DNA from: Gordius sp. MW1
Lineage: Eukaryota; Nematomorpha; Gordioida; Gordea; Gordiidae
Direction: 5' to 3'
Assembly (NCBI GenBank): GCA_964036665.1
Contig: OZ038526.1
Location: 18,600,001 to 18,664,000 of the forward strand
Length of the DNA: 64,000 bases
The position numbers were made by a program, and so were the translations under genes. This document shows, one piece after another, positions 47,273 to 60,110 of this stretch. Below the pieces are notes generated by a model. It did no database searches. It was given only the letters and a program-made list of their open reading frames with translations, and was not told where the DNA came from. Every line of letters starts with the position of its first letter. Positions within the stretch are counted from its first letter, which is position 1.

Positions 47273-47639
47273 TCTTTTCTCTAAGATTTTCTTTTACTCT
47301 ATAAAATTCTTTCTGAATATTTTCAGCTATTAGCAGTAGATTTTTTTTGTTCCATACTTAATTGTTTGTATATTAGAATAAGCGCGAAATGAATAAATGA
47401 GTGTTTAACAGATTCAATAACTTGTAATTAATTTTTTGAAACATTATAGATTGTTTTAAACAGAATAAAAGACTACCTAGACTCTTCTAAATTATTCCGG
47501 GCCGGGCCTATAATTTATAAATTAGGCCCGGCCCGGCCTGGAATTTTAAAGCCTAAAAATGACCGGGCCTCGGGCCGCCCGTGCAGGTCTCTAGGCCTGA
47601 CAGCCGTGTTGACGATATATTTTACATCTTTTTGAAATA

Positions 47640-47712
47640 AAGTGCGGAAAGCGGAATTTGAACCCGCGAGCTCGTTCAAAGACAAAGATTATACTAACTA
47701 CTCCCCCAAGCC
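47640..47712 (-). repeat. tRNA-like sequence, probably SINE-derived
   Basis: The minus strand reads GGGGGAGTAGTTAGTATAAT, CTTTGAA (a possible anticodon loop), then GCGGGTTCAAATTCCGC, a well-paired T arm. The acceptor stem does not pair (TTTCCGC at the 3' side has no partner), so a functional tRNA gene is unlikely. Confidence 0.4.
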
Positions 47713-48082
47713 CCAACGTTTAGCATCCTAAATGTGAATCAAAAAATAAAAACGGCTATATGATTTTAATGGTCAATATAGAAATTTTAGGCCGAGATCT
47801 CGCTGATAAAATCTCGTATCATCCGGTCTCGACGTCAAATATTTCGTCTCGAACTCGACACCAAGTCTCGTCAATATTAAACGATGGATAACAGAGGGTG
47901 GTCAGAAGATAAAGAGCATTGCCACCGAGGTATGGGAAAACATGCTAGTTTTACCATGCTCACAGTGTATTAGCTAATAAATGCTATTAATCTAAACAGT
48001 CGTTTTCTTCAAAAATTACCATAGAGTACCACACGGCGACAGGAATAAGCTCGGCTGGGCCAAAAAGAGTGACCATCAACCA

Positions 48083-48721
48083 GGCGCGTAGCCAGGATTT
48101 TCTCAAGGGGGAAGAAAAATGTAAGAAAATTTTCGACACTTTTATTTATAATGTAACAAAAATAAACTCCGCGTACAATATATGAGAAACTTCAAGGCGC
48201 TATATAACCAGCTTTGGAAAAATCTCTTCTTCATTAATCAGAGCATTTACTATCGCTTTTATACTTAAAAAAGGACATCGACCTTATGCAAGTTATTCAA
48301 CTGGCAGAAAATATTATCATTTAGGTAAAATTAAATAAAGGCAAAAACCAAAGCAAAATTATATGAGTTTGATTTGAAAAATTTCTCAAGTTGCTAATAA
48401 GCAAAATAATAGTCACTCAAACTGTTTACTTGGCATTTTTTTACAGCTAAATGAACGGGTTTGGATAAAAAAACAACAAGTTTTGCATAATTTACAATCA
48501 ATGGTGGAAAATTATAATGGTGGGGGGGGGTGCAAGCTTTTAGTCAAAAATTAAATGCGAAAAATTGAATATTATATTATGTTTCCAGACTTTCATAAGT
48601 GTCTCAAAATCTTTTATGCACTAAACTATAATATTTTAACCCATTTAATTTAATTATTAATCAAAATTTTTTCGAATTTTGGTCAAGGGGGATTCCCGTT
48701 TCTACCCCCTTGGCTACGCGC
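48083..48721. mobile_element. MITE with GGCGCGTAGCCAGG ends
   Basis: GGCGCGTAGCCAGGATTTT at 48083 is inverted as CCCTTGGCTACGCGCC at 48706-48721. Internal G runs and AT-rich sequence, no coding. Related ends occur at 12745, 24697, 36195 and 55636. Confidence 0.75.
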
Positions 48722-49669
48722 CGCCAACATCCGTAGTCATTTTTTTGCATCTATGCAAAATCGTATTTTAAGACGCACCCTTAGGTGAGAACGCACTCCT
48801 CAAGAGTAACTTTGGGTGGGCATGTTTTTAGTGCCAAATTCATATCTAAAAGGCATGCTAAAATCCTGATTTGTCTGGTTTAGGGATGGCACCAATACAA
48901 ATATTGGGGGTGTCAAAATAATAGGCTAAGCAGCGGGTAAAAGTGAAGCGTAAAACCGTATATCTTAATCAAATTCCTACAAAAATTTTAAACTGAAGAC
49001 TGAAACTGACTCATATTTCTGAATAATAAGGTATAAAAATACGAAAAAGGGAAAAGACAAAAATCAAGTTATAAGACCGTTCATTACCTGATAACTATTT
49101 CAAAAAGTTTATATTATATGAGAATTCAATAATTTTCTTAGGCTTCTTTTAAATACCTTAAGGAACATTATTTTGATGTCATTAGCTTTGCAAGTGATAA
49201 ATGTTTATTATAAATTATCGACATCAATGTTAAAAAACTTTTACCCACCATCCCCCCCCCAACCATTACTTAAAGGAAACTCTCTAAATAAATCTTTGCT
49301 GGGCCCATGGTGCAATATAAATTTCATTAATCGTTTATCGCAACAAAATATAAATTGCTAATGCCCCATCTTTCACTTCAGTTTTTACGAATATTCTCCA
49401 AAATCATCACTAGCATTTTAATTTGCAAATTATTGATTCTTAGAGCGTTTAAATTATTTTATTAAGAGATTTTAGAAACTCTCTATTTCTATATTCTCAT
49501 TTTGAATGGAAGATTAATACCTACACAAACTGGCTATCAACTTACACTCAAAATCAATAAAAACTTATCATAGACAATCAATTGAACCATTTTGTAATGA
49601 GTGGTTGTAAAACAATTTTTATTAAAAAAGTATTAATAAAATAACAGATGCAATAACATTGTATATAAT
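48722..49669. other. downstream of the 49.67-51.06-kb gene, nothing recognised
   Basis: AT-rich. It would contain the 3' UTR of the minus-strand gene ending at 49670. Confidence 0.3.
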
Positions 49670-51059
49670 TTAATAGCATTTTCTTGTAGGATAAAGGTTT
49701 GCACTAGGGCTGGGAGAAAAATTGGGAAAACCTCTTTTTGAATATATGACAGGCGTATAAGGAGGCAAAATATGAGATTTGGGATCATCTTTACGTGAAT
49801 GTAAATGGGAATGTGGTGTTGTAGGAGAATGAGAGGGGTATATATTTTGTTGAGAATGTCCGTGTAGATTTTCCTGTAAATTGTTATATTCTAAACTCTA
49901 GAAAAAATATTATGGTATAAAGACCTAAATAAGTTTACTATTATCATGTAAAAACTTGTTATGTTAGTTTATAGTAAATAGCTAATAATAATTATAAATA
50001 TTTTTTAAATAATGCTTACAGAAAAATCATTAAGTTGCAGATAATTTGGGGGTTTTATAGGCAATCTTTCATCAAATGGGAATTTTGGACAATGGGTAGC
50101 TTTATGAAGAACATTATCATAATTTGATACAATTTGTTGTGGTGAATAAATTGTGTTATATTTATTGGCATGTGCTATAGTTCTGAATTTAGATTGACAA
50201 TAATCTGCTGAAGTACTTGCCCTGTCACAATATGCACTAATATTATCATAATAGGGGTTCAAATAGTGTTTTTGACTGATATCTATAGAGTGGGATAAAG
50301 AGTCATAACAATTTTTAATTGCTTGACATTCTGTACTGCCCTTATCCACAGTGTAATACTTGTAACATTTATCAGAGTATATAGGATCAACATGATTTGT
50401 AGTAAGCTGCATTGGTTTGTTAGACCTTAATGTTTTCTCTTTAATAATGTTATCATTAAGTGCTAACAAATGTCTTGCATCTCTTAAAAATAATTCTTCT
50501 AAATTGTGTTTGGATGTTTCTATATTAATTGCTTTTGACATGACATTTTTATCATCATTGTGTAAAGTTTCTTTAACCAATAAGTTGTTGGCTAAATTGA
50601 CATTCCTTGCTATGTTATTATGGTACACTTGCAAAGTCTGTATGCTTTTGTTGGCATTAACTGCAAAAAAAACAATGACAATAAAATGGAAAATTCTCTT
50701 AAAATCTTAGTAAAAAATAAAAGTTTTTTAACTACCTGACTTTGAGGGGGATATTATGGTAGTTTTGTTATCTATCAAAGGCAAATTATCATGAATATTT
50801 TCATTACACTCCTTCCAGGGTAATTTAGTGTTACTAAATTTCTATAAATTGTATCTCGACTAAACTTACTATAATTTAAGCAGCAACCCTAAATCATTAA
50901 CTTTTTTTTCATAAACCTCTAAATAATGGTAATAGTATGAGTAAATATTAAAACTTACTGTTCCAATTATTAAATAACCGAAACTCTTTATTTATTTCAT
51001 TTGCCAACTCTTTCAATTTAAAATCGTTACATGGTAAAACTTCATTATTTAATCTCAGC
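49670..51059 (-). CDS. unrecognised protein, at least five exons, 5' end not found
   Basis: Exons (minus): 51059-50959, 50918-50870, 50833-50736, 50660-50020, 49897-49670. Introns are 40, 36, 75 and 122 nt. Phases agree throughout, and the donors include GTAAGT twice. About 370 residues are readable. The N-terminal part is charged (KLKELANEINKEFRLFNNWN); the large exon is Asn/Tyr/His-rich with paired cysteines (SDKCYKYY, ECQAIKNCYD, SAYCDRAS). The C-terminus is Pro/Ser/His-rich and ends PTRKCY before TAA at 49670. There is no signal peptide or membrane segment in the part seen. I do not recognise the family. The upstream end lies beyond 51059; the acceptor there needs a phase-2 exon I could not place. 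Frame continuity across four tiny introns is the main support. Confidence 0.6.
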
Positions 51060-52389
51060 CTAAAAGCATTAAAATACAAAAGTAGTTTGATACTTTTTAG
51101 ACTTTTTGCTAATAATTTTTCCCATATTATGGGGCTATTTGGTTACATGGACACCCCCAAATCCCCCGATAAAGCAATCAATCGCATTTAAATACAATTT
51201 TATATGATATCCTCCCATTTTTAAAAGAGATGGAGATATTTTAATTCTATAATCATAGACTACTAGTTTATGCATATAACGCTTTTTTTCATAAATTGGA
51301 GTGCTTTTAGATCTTTATTAAAAACTATTTTTTATACGTACTTTACATTCCTACTCAAATTAAGAACGCCACTAAAAAATAAGTATATAAATACATTATA
51401 AATTAGTAAATATTTTAATTACTTGTTTTAATTAAAACATCACTTGTATACGTCAAGCTAAAAAGCATATAATAACCTACTAATTATTAAATTTACATAT
51501 TATTGTTTTAATGGGTAGGGAGTGAAAGGACGGGGTAGGGCTCCAATAGAGCCACTGGAGCCAATCAAGGACCAAATAGATAGAAGCTGGATTAGAAAAC
51601 ATGATTAGAAAGAAAAAGAGTGAAGGATGGGATTATATCTTGTTAACTCGAAAGAGAAACATTTAAAGCAAGCGGACGGTCAATAGCATCATTTATGAAG
51701 AATGAAATTGTAACAATAAAAAATTTAAAGTTAAAGCTGGAACAACAAATAAGAAAAAAGTTGTTTAAAACAAAGCGATGTGATTCGTCATTAAGTATTT
51801 TTTGAGGATCTAAATTGGTCAATGGAACTATAAATTAAGGTTTATTTTTTTCAAAAACCTTTCCAATAAGAGAGGGCTCTTCTTAATTTTTCCCACGGAT
51901 GTAAATAGTTATTTATAAATATTTGGATTAAACATGTCAATTATTCAAAAATTGTTGAGTTAACTAATTTCGATTCTTCCGTGGCGTGCATTAGGTGCCG
52001 GTGTCGCAAAATTTGTTCCGATTTTTTTAATCTTGATCAATAGAAGGCATGTCCGAACATATTTTTTAATAAGCATAACTTTATCTACTTGCCCTTACTA
52101 ATTGCTTTTTTATTCTCCATTACCTCCATACTCAATGTTTTTCACTTAGCACATCCGTATCCCTTCTTAGTATAAGTCGATACTATCTTAGAGGATAGCC
52201 TTAGATGGTTATTCGTCATATGATCAAGCTACTTTAGCCTCTAGATCGTCTTCATCTCAATGGCTTGTGTCTTTTACTCTTGTCTGTAAAACCAGTGTTT
52301 CACTTCATTTAAGCGGCAGTAGTTTACCAGAAATTCCAATTAAATTGTGACTGAGTGCGACAGCTAGCTAAGACGTCCTTAACTGTGGG
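51060..52389. other. nothing firmly recognised
   Basis: Should contain the 5' end of the gene at 49670-51059. No repeat or coding signal I can support. Confidence 0.3.
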
Positions 52390-52970
52390 GACTTAAATTA
52401 AAAATTTGAAATGTTTTCGGGTCGGGTTTGGGTTAAAAACTAAATCGAGTCTAAGGTTTCACCTTATACAAAATACACAGAACAATATATTTTTTAGCCC
52501 ATTAATGTTTTCTCATTTTATATAAATGCTGTATAATGTGTGGAGTTGTTATATTACACTAATAATTAAAATTTTAAAATTTATGATATTTTAGAATGGT
52601 GGAGAGTTTGTTTATTCTTATAACGCGCTTTAGCTCTTGGCCATCCCTGCTTCTTCTTCAAGTACATGATTTATCTGCTGGGCGAGATTTAGAATAGATA
52701 ATTTGAGATTCAAAATTGTGAATGCAACTTTATTAACCCATAAATTCCATAGCAATCAATAAATCGTTAAATAAATTTAGTACTCTGGCGTCAATTAGTT
52801 TCTTAATGCTTAGAATTTAATTTGCTGAATAAATATTACACATCGCATGTTTTTTTACTTTTGTGTCGGGTCGGGTGGGTTTGTATTGAGATATTTTAAT
52901 GCTTTCGGGTTTGAAAAAACAATTTCGAAACCTGTCGGGTTAGGGTGGTAAATAGGTCCAGGCCCCTAGT
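52390..52970. mobile_element. degenerate GGGTC-repeat MITE fragment
   Basis: TTTTCGGGTCGGGTTTGGGTT at 52413 and GTCGGGTCGGGTGGG at 52863 bracket AT-rich sequence, as in 12076-13167. The ends and target duplication are lost. Confidence 0.45.
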
Positions 52971-53351
52971 CGTATAAAAACAAGCTTAATTGATAATTAC
53001 TAATATTTAAACGGGACATGTTCATTTGAATAAAGCTTCTACCGATTTATTTTCAAAGACGCTACTATTGTCCAGTTAAGCAGCTAAATATGAGGAAACA
53101 ACAGGCGTCAATCCAAACAAAGCCCATCAAGGGGATAAAGATCGTCGCTAAAGTTCAAACCAAAGGTTGTGTGGCTAATATGAAGAATTGGCTGTCATTA
53201 TTACTGGCAAATATATTAACAGTACCTATCAGAAATATTTTAGATTAAATTTGCACCCAACCCCTGGCAAAGGCTTTCAAAAGTAGTAGGGGAGCTCTTC
53301 ACCTTTATCAAGCTAAACCCGATTATAAACTTAAGCTTTTAATTGGGTTGT

Positions 53352-53800
53352 CAGTGTGCTTGGCTAGATATGGGGGCGGGAGTGGAAGAGGGTGAGATAG
53401 TGATGCATTAGTGAACATCTCGTTCGCAGTATGTACTCTAATGTGCTCCCTTTTCCAGACATAGTGCGACGAATCTTTATAAGGGGGAGGGATTCAAGTA
53501 AACGCGAATAAATTTAAATATAGAGGTGAAACAAAAAAACTAAAATAATGTACCTATAAATGAAACTTTAATCTACAGGAATAAATTAACATTATTAGGT
53601 ATAAATTAATCCGTGGCAATATTGCCTCAAAAAAGGTTAAAATGGGTATTTTTTGCATCTTCAACCTCGTTTATATAAAAAACAGGAAGTTTTAGAAAAA
53701 GACTAAGATATTATTATCCAGCGAAAAATTTTCTATCAAGTTATTGATCTGATTGCGGGATAAAATTACAAAGTTAAGATTTGTAGACCTGTGTTATCAG
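53352..53800. repeat. dispersed repeat, copy 1
   Basis: GTGCTTGGCTAGATATGGGG through GACATAGTGYGACGAAT and AAATATAGAGGTG to AGACCTGTGT matches 55194-55640 in direct orientation; about 450 bp. Confidence 0.75.
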
Positions 53801-54259
53801 TTATGCTAAAAAAACTTTTTGCCAGATTGTCTAACGATAGTAGACGCACTTTGCACACCCTTGCTAATAAATTTAAAGGCAACAAGGCCAGAAATTTAAT
53901 CCAGATCGCCTTAAATTAAACATAATTTACCAACATCGTATTATTTTTAAAAGGAAGAGTGCGCCCTAACGCCTCTTATTTGGTCCCTCTACAGAATGGT
54001 TTATTTTTTAAATGGGATTTCACGTGCATCCACTTTGGTTCATCACATTTTAATTATATCCCTTTTGCTATTGAAAAGGAGCGTAGGACTGCAAAATATT
54101 TTGCCCTTTTGGCATCCAACACGTCGTTATAACAAACCATCAATTTTAAAGAAATTATAAAACGTTAAAGACTCTACTTGCCTTTAAACAATTATGGATT
54201 CAGGTCCATACAATAAGCTTTTACCGGTTGTCCCTTTTAAGACGATAAATCAAAACCTT

Positions 54260-54830
54260 TCATCCTTCCTTTTCGTACAATCTATAAAAAATTATTTGAA
54301 GATTTAAGAAGCAAAAAGCTCAATATTATCAAAGAATGGGGGACGCATAAAAAAGAACCACCGAAGGTGAAATTGAGTTGACGCACCCTCAAAAACCGCA
54401 CAGAGTCAAGCGTCATTATGCAAGAAAAGTGCTATGGCCTGGAGAGTGTAAGACGACAGCAATCTAGGTGGGCTACCGGTGGTACTATTGAAGAAGAACA
54501 ATAGATGCTTAAGGTTAATTATTAATTATCGCTCTACCTTTAACAATATAAAGGTAAATATAGTCATTATCCACGCTCATATATTAGATGTGGTATTTAT
54601 TGAAAAAAGAAGCCAAAACCGACCTGCAGTTTAAAGCCACAAGCCAACGATTGTTTTCACGCATAAAGGATTCTTTAAAGTCAATCATACGCCTTTGTGC
54701 CGCGGTCATAATTAAAAAAAAGGATTAGTTATCAAAAGGTACGAAGAGAATTGCAGTGTACCTAGACGGCATATTTATAACGGGCGATATGAAAGAAATA
54801 CACAACTAACGGGTGCTCGAGGTATTTATA
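54260..54830 (+). pseudogene. decayed Ty3/gypsy reverse transcriptase
   Basis: Scattered blocks in several frames: PVVLLKKNN-x-CLRLIINYR near 54475-54530, a FTHKGFF motif near 54655, and VYLDGIFITG near 54760, where the catalytic YxDD has become YLDG. There are multiple stops and frameshifts. Upstream boundaries are unclear. Confidence 0.6.
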
Positions 54831-54979
54831 ACCATACAAATATGGAGGGTTGTGCCAACCATAACTAATTGCCTTTTTGGGGTTAAAGAAAGACATTTTT
54901 AGTTATAAGAAATTAAAATAAATAAATAACACAGCTCAACAAATAATGACTTTGTGATTACATCCCACAATCCGACCAA

Positions 54980-55190
54980 TAATTCTGATAAAGAATTTTG
55001 CGCTGAAAATATATCACCCTTATATTCAAATTTATACCAGTTTGCGTAAACCCTTCTCATTATCAAAATTTGTCCCACGATGTCTGGTAAACGGAGTACA
55101 TTAGAGTTCATACTGCGTACGCGATTACTAACACACATATCTCTCTCCCTTTACTTACTCTCTCTCTTTCTCCTCCACTCCCGCCCCCTT
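54980..55190. repeat. inverted copy of the 53352/55194 repeat
   Basis: ATGTCTGGTAAACGGAGTAC at 55080 is the inverse of the 55285-55310 region, forming a palindrome centred near 55190. Confidence 0.65.
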
Positions 55191-55193
55191 CAT

Positions 55194-55640
55194 GTGTGCT
55201 TGGATAGATATGGGGGCGGGAGTGGAAGAGAAGGAGAAAGGGAGAGAGATATGTGTTAGTAAACAGCGCGTGTGTGGTATGTACTCTAATGTACTCCTTT
55301 TTCCAGACATAGTGTGACGAATTTTGATAAGGGGAAGGGGTTCACGTAAACGCGTATAAATTTAAATATAGAGGTGTAACAAAAAAATAAATTAATGGAC
55401 CTATAGAAGAAACTTTAATCTACATGAATCAATTACTATTTTTCACTAAATATTAAAAATGCCGTGGCAATATAGCCTCAAAAAGGCTTAAAAAGGGCAT
55501 TTTTGGCACATTCAACCTCGTATATCTAAAAAACTGGTAATTGTAGGAAAAAACTTATTATTTTTCAGGGCAAAATTCTCTATCAGACTTATTGGACGGA
55601 TTGCGGGATGTTTTTTTTGTAGACCTGTGTAATCATGGGC
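55194..55640. repeat. dispersed repeat, copy 2
   Basis: Direct repeat of 53352-53800, 1.84 kb away. It lies between the RT and RNase H remnants of the dead gypsy element, so it probably inserted into it. Confidence 0.7.
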
Positions 55641-55700
55641 TTACCCAGGATTGGGATTAGAGGGGAGTTACACTCCTGCCTCCCCCTGACTACGCCCATG
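55636..55700. mobile_element. short GGGCGTAGCCAGG-family MITE
   Basis: CATGGGCTTACCCAGG at 55635 and CCCCCTGACTACGCCCATG at 55682-55700 form inverted ends around about 30 bp. Confidence 0.5.
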
Positions 55701-55919
55701 TTAATAATGTCCAATTAATAACGTCACGAAATTATTGGAAAACAAATATGAAAGAATAACATTTTGTGGGTCGACACCTTATTTTATGAATTATAAAAAC
55801 CTAGTTAAGATGGGACCACCTTGGAAATGGATGAAATGTATCACTAAGGTGGTGAACAACAGTTGCTTTTAATGGTATCAAGCCATCACTCACTTTGGGA
55901 ATTTATGTAGAGACCATAT

Positions 55920-56200
55920 TACCATTGAGAATTGGAGAGTCGTGGCATATGCCTCAAAAGCCCTAGGCAAAATAAGTTTGATGAATGAGCGTAAAGCGCT
56001 TGCGATGGTGTGTGGTTTTAAAAAGGATAACATACAAGGGCGAATTTATCGTATTGATAGAGGCTTATTAGGATTTAAGATTAACTTTTGAGTACAACAA
56101 AAAATTTAAGTACGCGGTGGATTTATTGTCTAGTAAATCAAATGAACATGAATATCACGTAAAAAACACAAGAAGACTATTAATTTAATAATCATTAAGC
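55920..56200 (+). pseudogene. decayed Ty3/gypsy RNase H
   Basis: NWRVVAYASKALGKISLMNE then RKALAMVCGFKK at 55929-56030 matches the RNase H motif around the ASKALT...EKEALA block. The following part has stops. Likely the same dead element as 54260-54830. Confidence 0.65.
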
Positions 56201-56704
56201 GGTAAATAAACAGGACGCCTTAGGGTTATGGCATGTATGGATAAAGAAAAATGAGAAGAATGGTCACCTGTGTGCTAAGGCGCCACTAAGAAAAAAAACT
56301 TGCCAAGTTATGTGAATTAGGACCAATATTTGCCAAATTGGTAATAGTAAATAAGCGCTACACTAGGAGGCAGAATTGCAGACGGCGAAAAAAGCACCAT
56401 TTTGAGAGGGACAACATAGCACTAGACATTGAATTAAGGTACATATAGATTGGGTCCTTATTAATAAAGATCAATAAAAATTTAGGTTAATGTTTGGGAA
56501 ATGACGTCATAAATCTGACTTATTGCTTTTCTTTGAATACTCATTTAACAAACATATCATAATTTATAAAGGATTATGTAAGTAAAAATACCTTGGTGTG
56601 CTAATTTATGTACTACTTAATCTTAAAACCTTTTGAAGGAAGAACCTTGTTCTTAAAATTCGTTACACCACGACACAGTCCAGCTTAGCTAAGGGGGGAG
56701 AAAC

Positions 56705-57474
56705 TAGAGTCCTGCATGGACCAGTAAACCTATCAACCCGCCCAGCCCAGCCCATAATGGGTTGGGCTGGGTCAAGGAAAATAAATATTTTAATGGGCTG
56801 GGTTGGGCCTAAATAAATTTGATGGGATGGGCTGAGAATGTTGAATAATTAAAATTTGATTTTAAAATTAATATATTAATTCAAATTATAATTAAGTTTT
56901 GCAATTCTGAATTTTAATTAACATCCGTCGCTTCGCATTTCACTAATTTATTTTATTCTATTAACGTGTTAAAACCGCCAACTTTTAAATATATTGATAA
57001 CGACAATGCTAAAAGCACTTCAAATATATGGAAAGTATTTATGTTGGAAGTAGGAGATAACAACAAACCAACAGGAAAAGTTAAATACAGGCTCTGTAAT
57101 GCTATCTAATAGGTAAAACAAGATTGACTATTATCATAATCCAAAACCTGGGGATATTTAAAAATTTTATAAGCTATATACTTTTAATTATTTTAAAGGT
57201 GAACCAATGGAAATAAAGATGGAATTGACACAGATGATTGATTTATATCATTTTATTGTATTTTAATATATATCTAATATGAAAATAAATATATTTATAC
57301 ATTGTATAGTGTGAATTAAATTTAGGAGGAAAAAATATTTAAGATGGGCTGGGCTGGGTTTTTTAGGCATGGGCTGGGTTGGGCTTAAAAAAAATTTGTG
57401 AGCATGGGCTGGGTTGGGTCGATCTGAACATGGGTTGGGCTGGGCTAGCAAAAACCGGCCCATGCAGGATTTTA
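56705..57474. mobile_element. hAT-type MITE, sister of 11176-11794
   Basis: TAGAGTCCTGCATGG...CCATGCAGGATTTTA, with target duplication GGAGAAAC at 56697-56704 and 57475-57482. Subterminal GGGCTGGGTTGGGC repeats; inverse in orientation to 11176-11794. A chance frame at 57263-57502 corresponds to one in that copy. Confidence 0.85.
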
Positions 57475-57482
57475 GGAGAAAC

Positions 57483-59379
57483 AGAAGGTAGCTTTCATAC
57501 ATTACATAACTGAACGAAGGGGGGAGGGCGGAGAAAAAGGTAGTGTTTACTGAAATAAACAGAGAGTGAGAGATCTATCCCAAGCAGATGCATAGTCGCA
57601 TGCGCTAATACCATATGCCATTGTCCGGAATCCCCTTGTCTATAAGGTTTTGTATGCTTTTTTCCATTTGCTCACAACGGCGAATATTAATTTTAAGATT
57701 CTGTGCAGACACTTTTAATAATTTGGGACTAAGTATGCCGCCCAAGCGCGACCATTAAGGCGCACTGTTGTAACCGCTAAATATCCCCTCAAAGCAAAAG
57801 TATAAAAAAATTCTTTTCATTAATAAATAAAGTAACACTTTGTCGTATACCCCTGTCGTATCTGTATATACTCGTATATATGCATTCTTCCTTCCCCCCT
57901 TCCATGTCCCCTTATACAAAAGTTACGGATTTCCCCCCCCCCCGCGCTTCCAAGAGTTGTAATACCGCGTATCTCATACATACTTATTCGATCCCCCCTT
58001 CTTTCTTTATACATTAATTGCAAGTTCGTTGATTGTTATATTACTTAGCACTGTCGGATTTGATCTTACACGCGCTAATTAATATAGCTCGTATCTTTAA
58101 AACGTAGAACATAAACGTCTGCTCGATCCTACACACTTCGAAATTTTTTATACTGATTTGAATAATATACAATTGTGTATTTGCAATAAAGATAAAAGCA
58201 TCTTCTAAAAAAACATAAAACACTTATAATTACTTGGTAAGTATATATAATTTTTCTTTTTAAATTAGATTGTCGATAAAAAGATTTAAATCTTTATTTT
58301 TTTCGGAATTCACTTACAAAAAAACTTGATTTAGTATCTTCCCCAAAAGATTAACTGGCCCTCCCACACCTAGTAAGTAGCAATGTAATAAAATATAGAG
58401 ATAGTTTTCGGCTATCTGAATACTAGATATCCCTTTCATATCATAATAACAGCTATATACCCTTAATATGCAAACACAGCAAAAGGATTTTGACATTCAA
58501 CGATTCAACTAGTAGATAATATTGCAACTCAAATTTATTCTTTAAGGAACAGTTTTGATGAACAAGATTTTTTATTAGTCAAAGCTAAATTTTATGATTT
58601 AGATGTAAGATCTAAACCTCTATTTGCCAAGAGGCAAAATATTCTCAGCTGAATCCATTAAGGTTTATTATAAAACTGTTTATCCCCTACTTTATTTCTT
58701 CATTATTAACTAAATGAAATGTTTCTTATATAAAAATAAGCTCTACCTAACTTTCAAATATTGTTTATGCAAAACCACACAATTATTGTGACAGAAACTT
58801 GAAAAAAGGTGGAATTTTACTGAAATGATTTAAATGACACTAACTAAAATAGAAAAATTTCTGCTGTATGGCTTTGTCTCAAACTTAAGAGACCTTTATT
58901 CCAAGGATTGCTCTCGAACCCTAACAACTTACAAAATATTATAAAAACCACTGCCTAATTTAACCACACCTTTCTGTCTCCCCATAACCGCATGCGTTAC
59001 TGAACGAACAAAATTTTCCATGAATGCCCACCGATAGAATGGATTGGCATGTAAAAAATTCATCGGAAATGTGCCCACCTTAGGTCAAATTCTAGGTAGA
59101 AAATGGCTGGGCAAACAAAAATTAACCCTGTGTTATAATGACTGTTTTTTTAAAGTTTTATATTTTGAACACAGAATTCATATCTTACTAGAGGTCAGAT
59201 TTTTTATAATTTGCCCTAACCCGGATCGGTACGATTTTCTAACTAATTGCCAGCCAGGGCGCGCGTAAAGCCTACTAAGAGTCCTCCCAAGCATTACGTA
59301 ATCTCCTGCACACCAAAAACACATTTTTTTGCTGATAACCTTAGACCTTTATTTTTTATTAAGTTTAATACCATGTCAA
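57483..59379. other. nothing recognised
   Basis: AT-rich, no repeat partner noticed; short frames look like chance. Confidence 0.3.
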
Positions 59380-60110
59380 GACGTTGGTCATGCTCGTTTT
59401 ATTAGATCCGGTAACCAAGATTTCGTCTAAATAATAAATTACACCCTCCATGTTTTCAAACAAAGAAGCCATGGTTTTTTGAAAAATCGGCGCTGACACA
59501 CTAAGACCAAAAGGTAATCTTTTGAAAGCAAACAACCCTTGGTTAGGGTTAATAGTTTAAACTAACGCCCTCTTGCAATCAACCTTTAATTGTAAATAGG
59601 CGTTTGCAAGGTCGATCTTAGAAAATTTGCACCACGCAAATTAGATAAAATACAATCTAATCTAGGTAATGGGTATTTGACGTCGACCACATATTTATTG
59701 ACCTAATCCGCGGATACCCTAATTGACCCATCCGTTTTCTTAACTGGAACCAGTGGGGTAGCCCACACGGAAAATTTAACGGGTTATATTACGCCGTCGG
59801 CTAGCCATTTATCCAAAACCTGTTGTACCTGTCACGCCACAAAAATGGAACACGCCTCGCTGGGGAAAACAAGTCTAATTTAAAAAAAATACCTTTCTTT
59901 AAACAACCTAGCTTATCTTTAAATATTGGTGCAAACTTCTCTTAAATTAGATCTCTTGAACCCTTTTGTAAAGAATATTAAATTTAGCACCCCAAGCCCT
60001 ACCAGATTTACAGAGGGACTTTTATACCTAGCCGTCAACAACGAACTCTCTCCTTTGGAGTTCCGTCTCACAGCCAAATGACCCCTAACCAAAAAAGAGC
60101 AATTAACACG
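59380..60110 (-). pseudogene. decayed Ty3/gypsy pol (RT), second lineage
   Basis: On the minus strand WATPLVPVKKTDGSIRV is at about 59770-59715, then VDVKYPLPRLDCILSNL, a QGLFAFKRLPFGLSV-like block near 59510, and YYLDEILVTG at about 59440-59408, where the second catalytic aspartate is replaced. Stops and a frameshift interrupt it. The YPLPR and VVKK-type blocks differ from the intact element at 61-64 kb, so it is a different lineage. Confidence 0.75.

Larger units (their letters stand above)
46493..47593 (-). mobile_element. hAT element with internal deletion
   Basis: The ends are TAGAGACCTGCA and TGCAGGTCTCTA; the target duplication is GGCCTTAC (46485-46492) and GGCCTGAC (47594-47601), one mismatch. 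GGCCCGGGCCCGG-rich subterminal repeats flank two minus-strand coding remnants. Removal gives a plausible empty site. Confidence 0.88.

Noticed and set aside
47640-47712. Functional tRNA gene
   Set aside because: T arm is good but acceptor and anticodon stems do not pair.
59044-59268. 74-residue plus-strand frame
   Set aside because: No domain, no splice context, near a dead retroelement; looks like chance.
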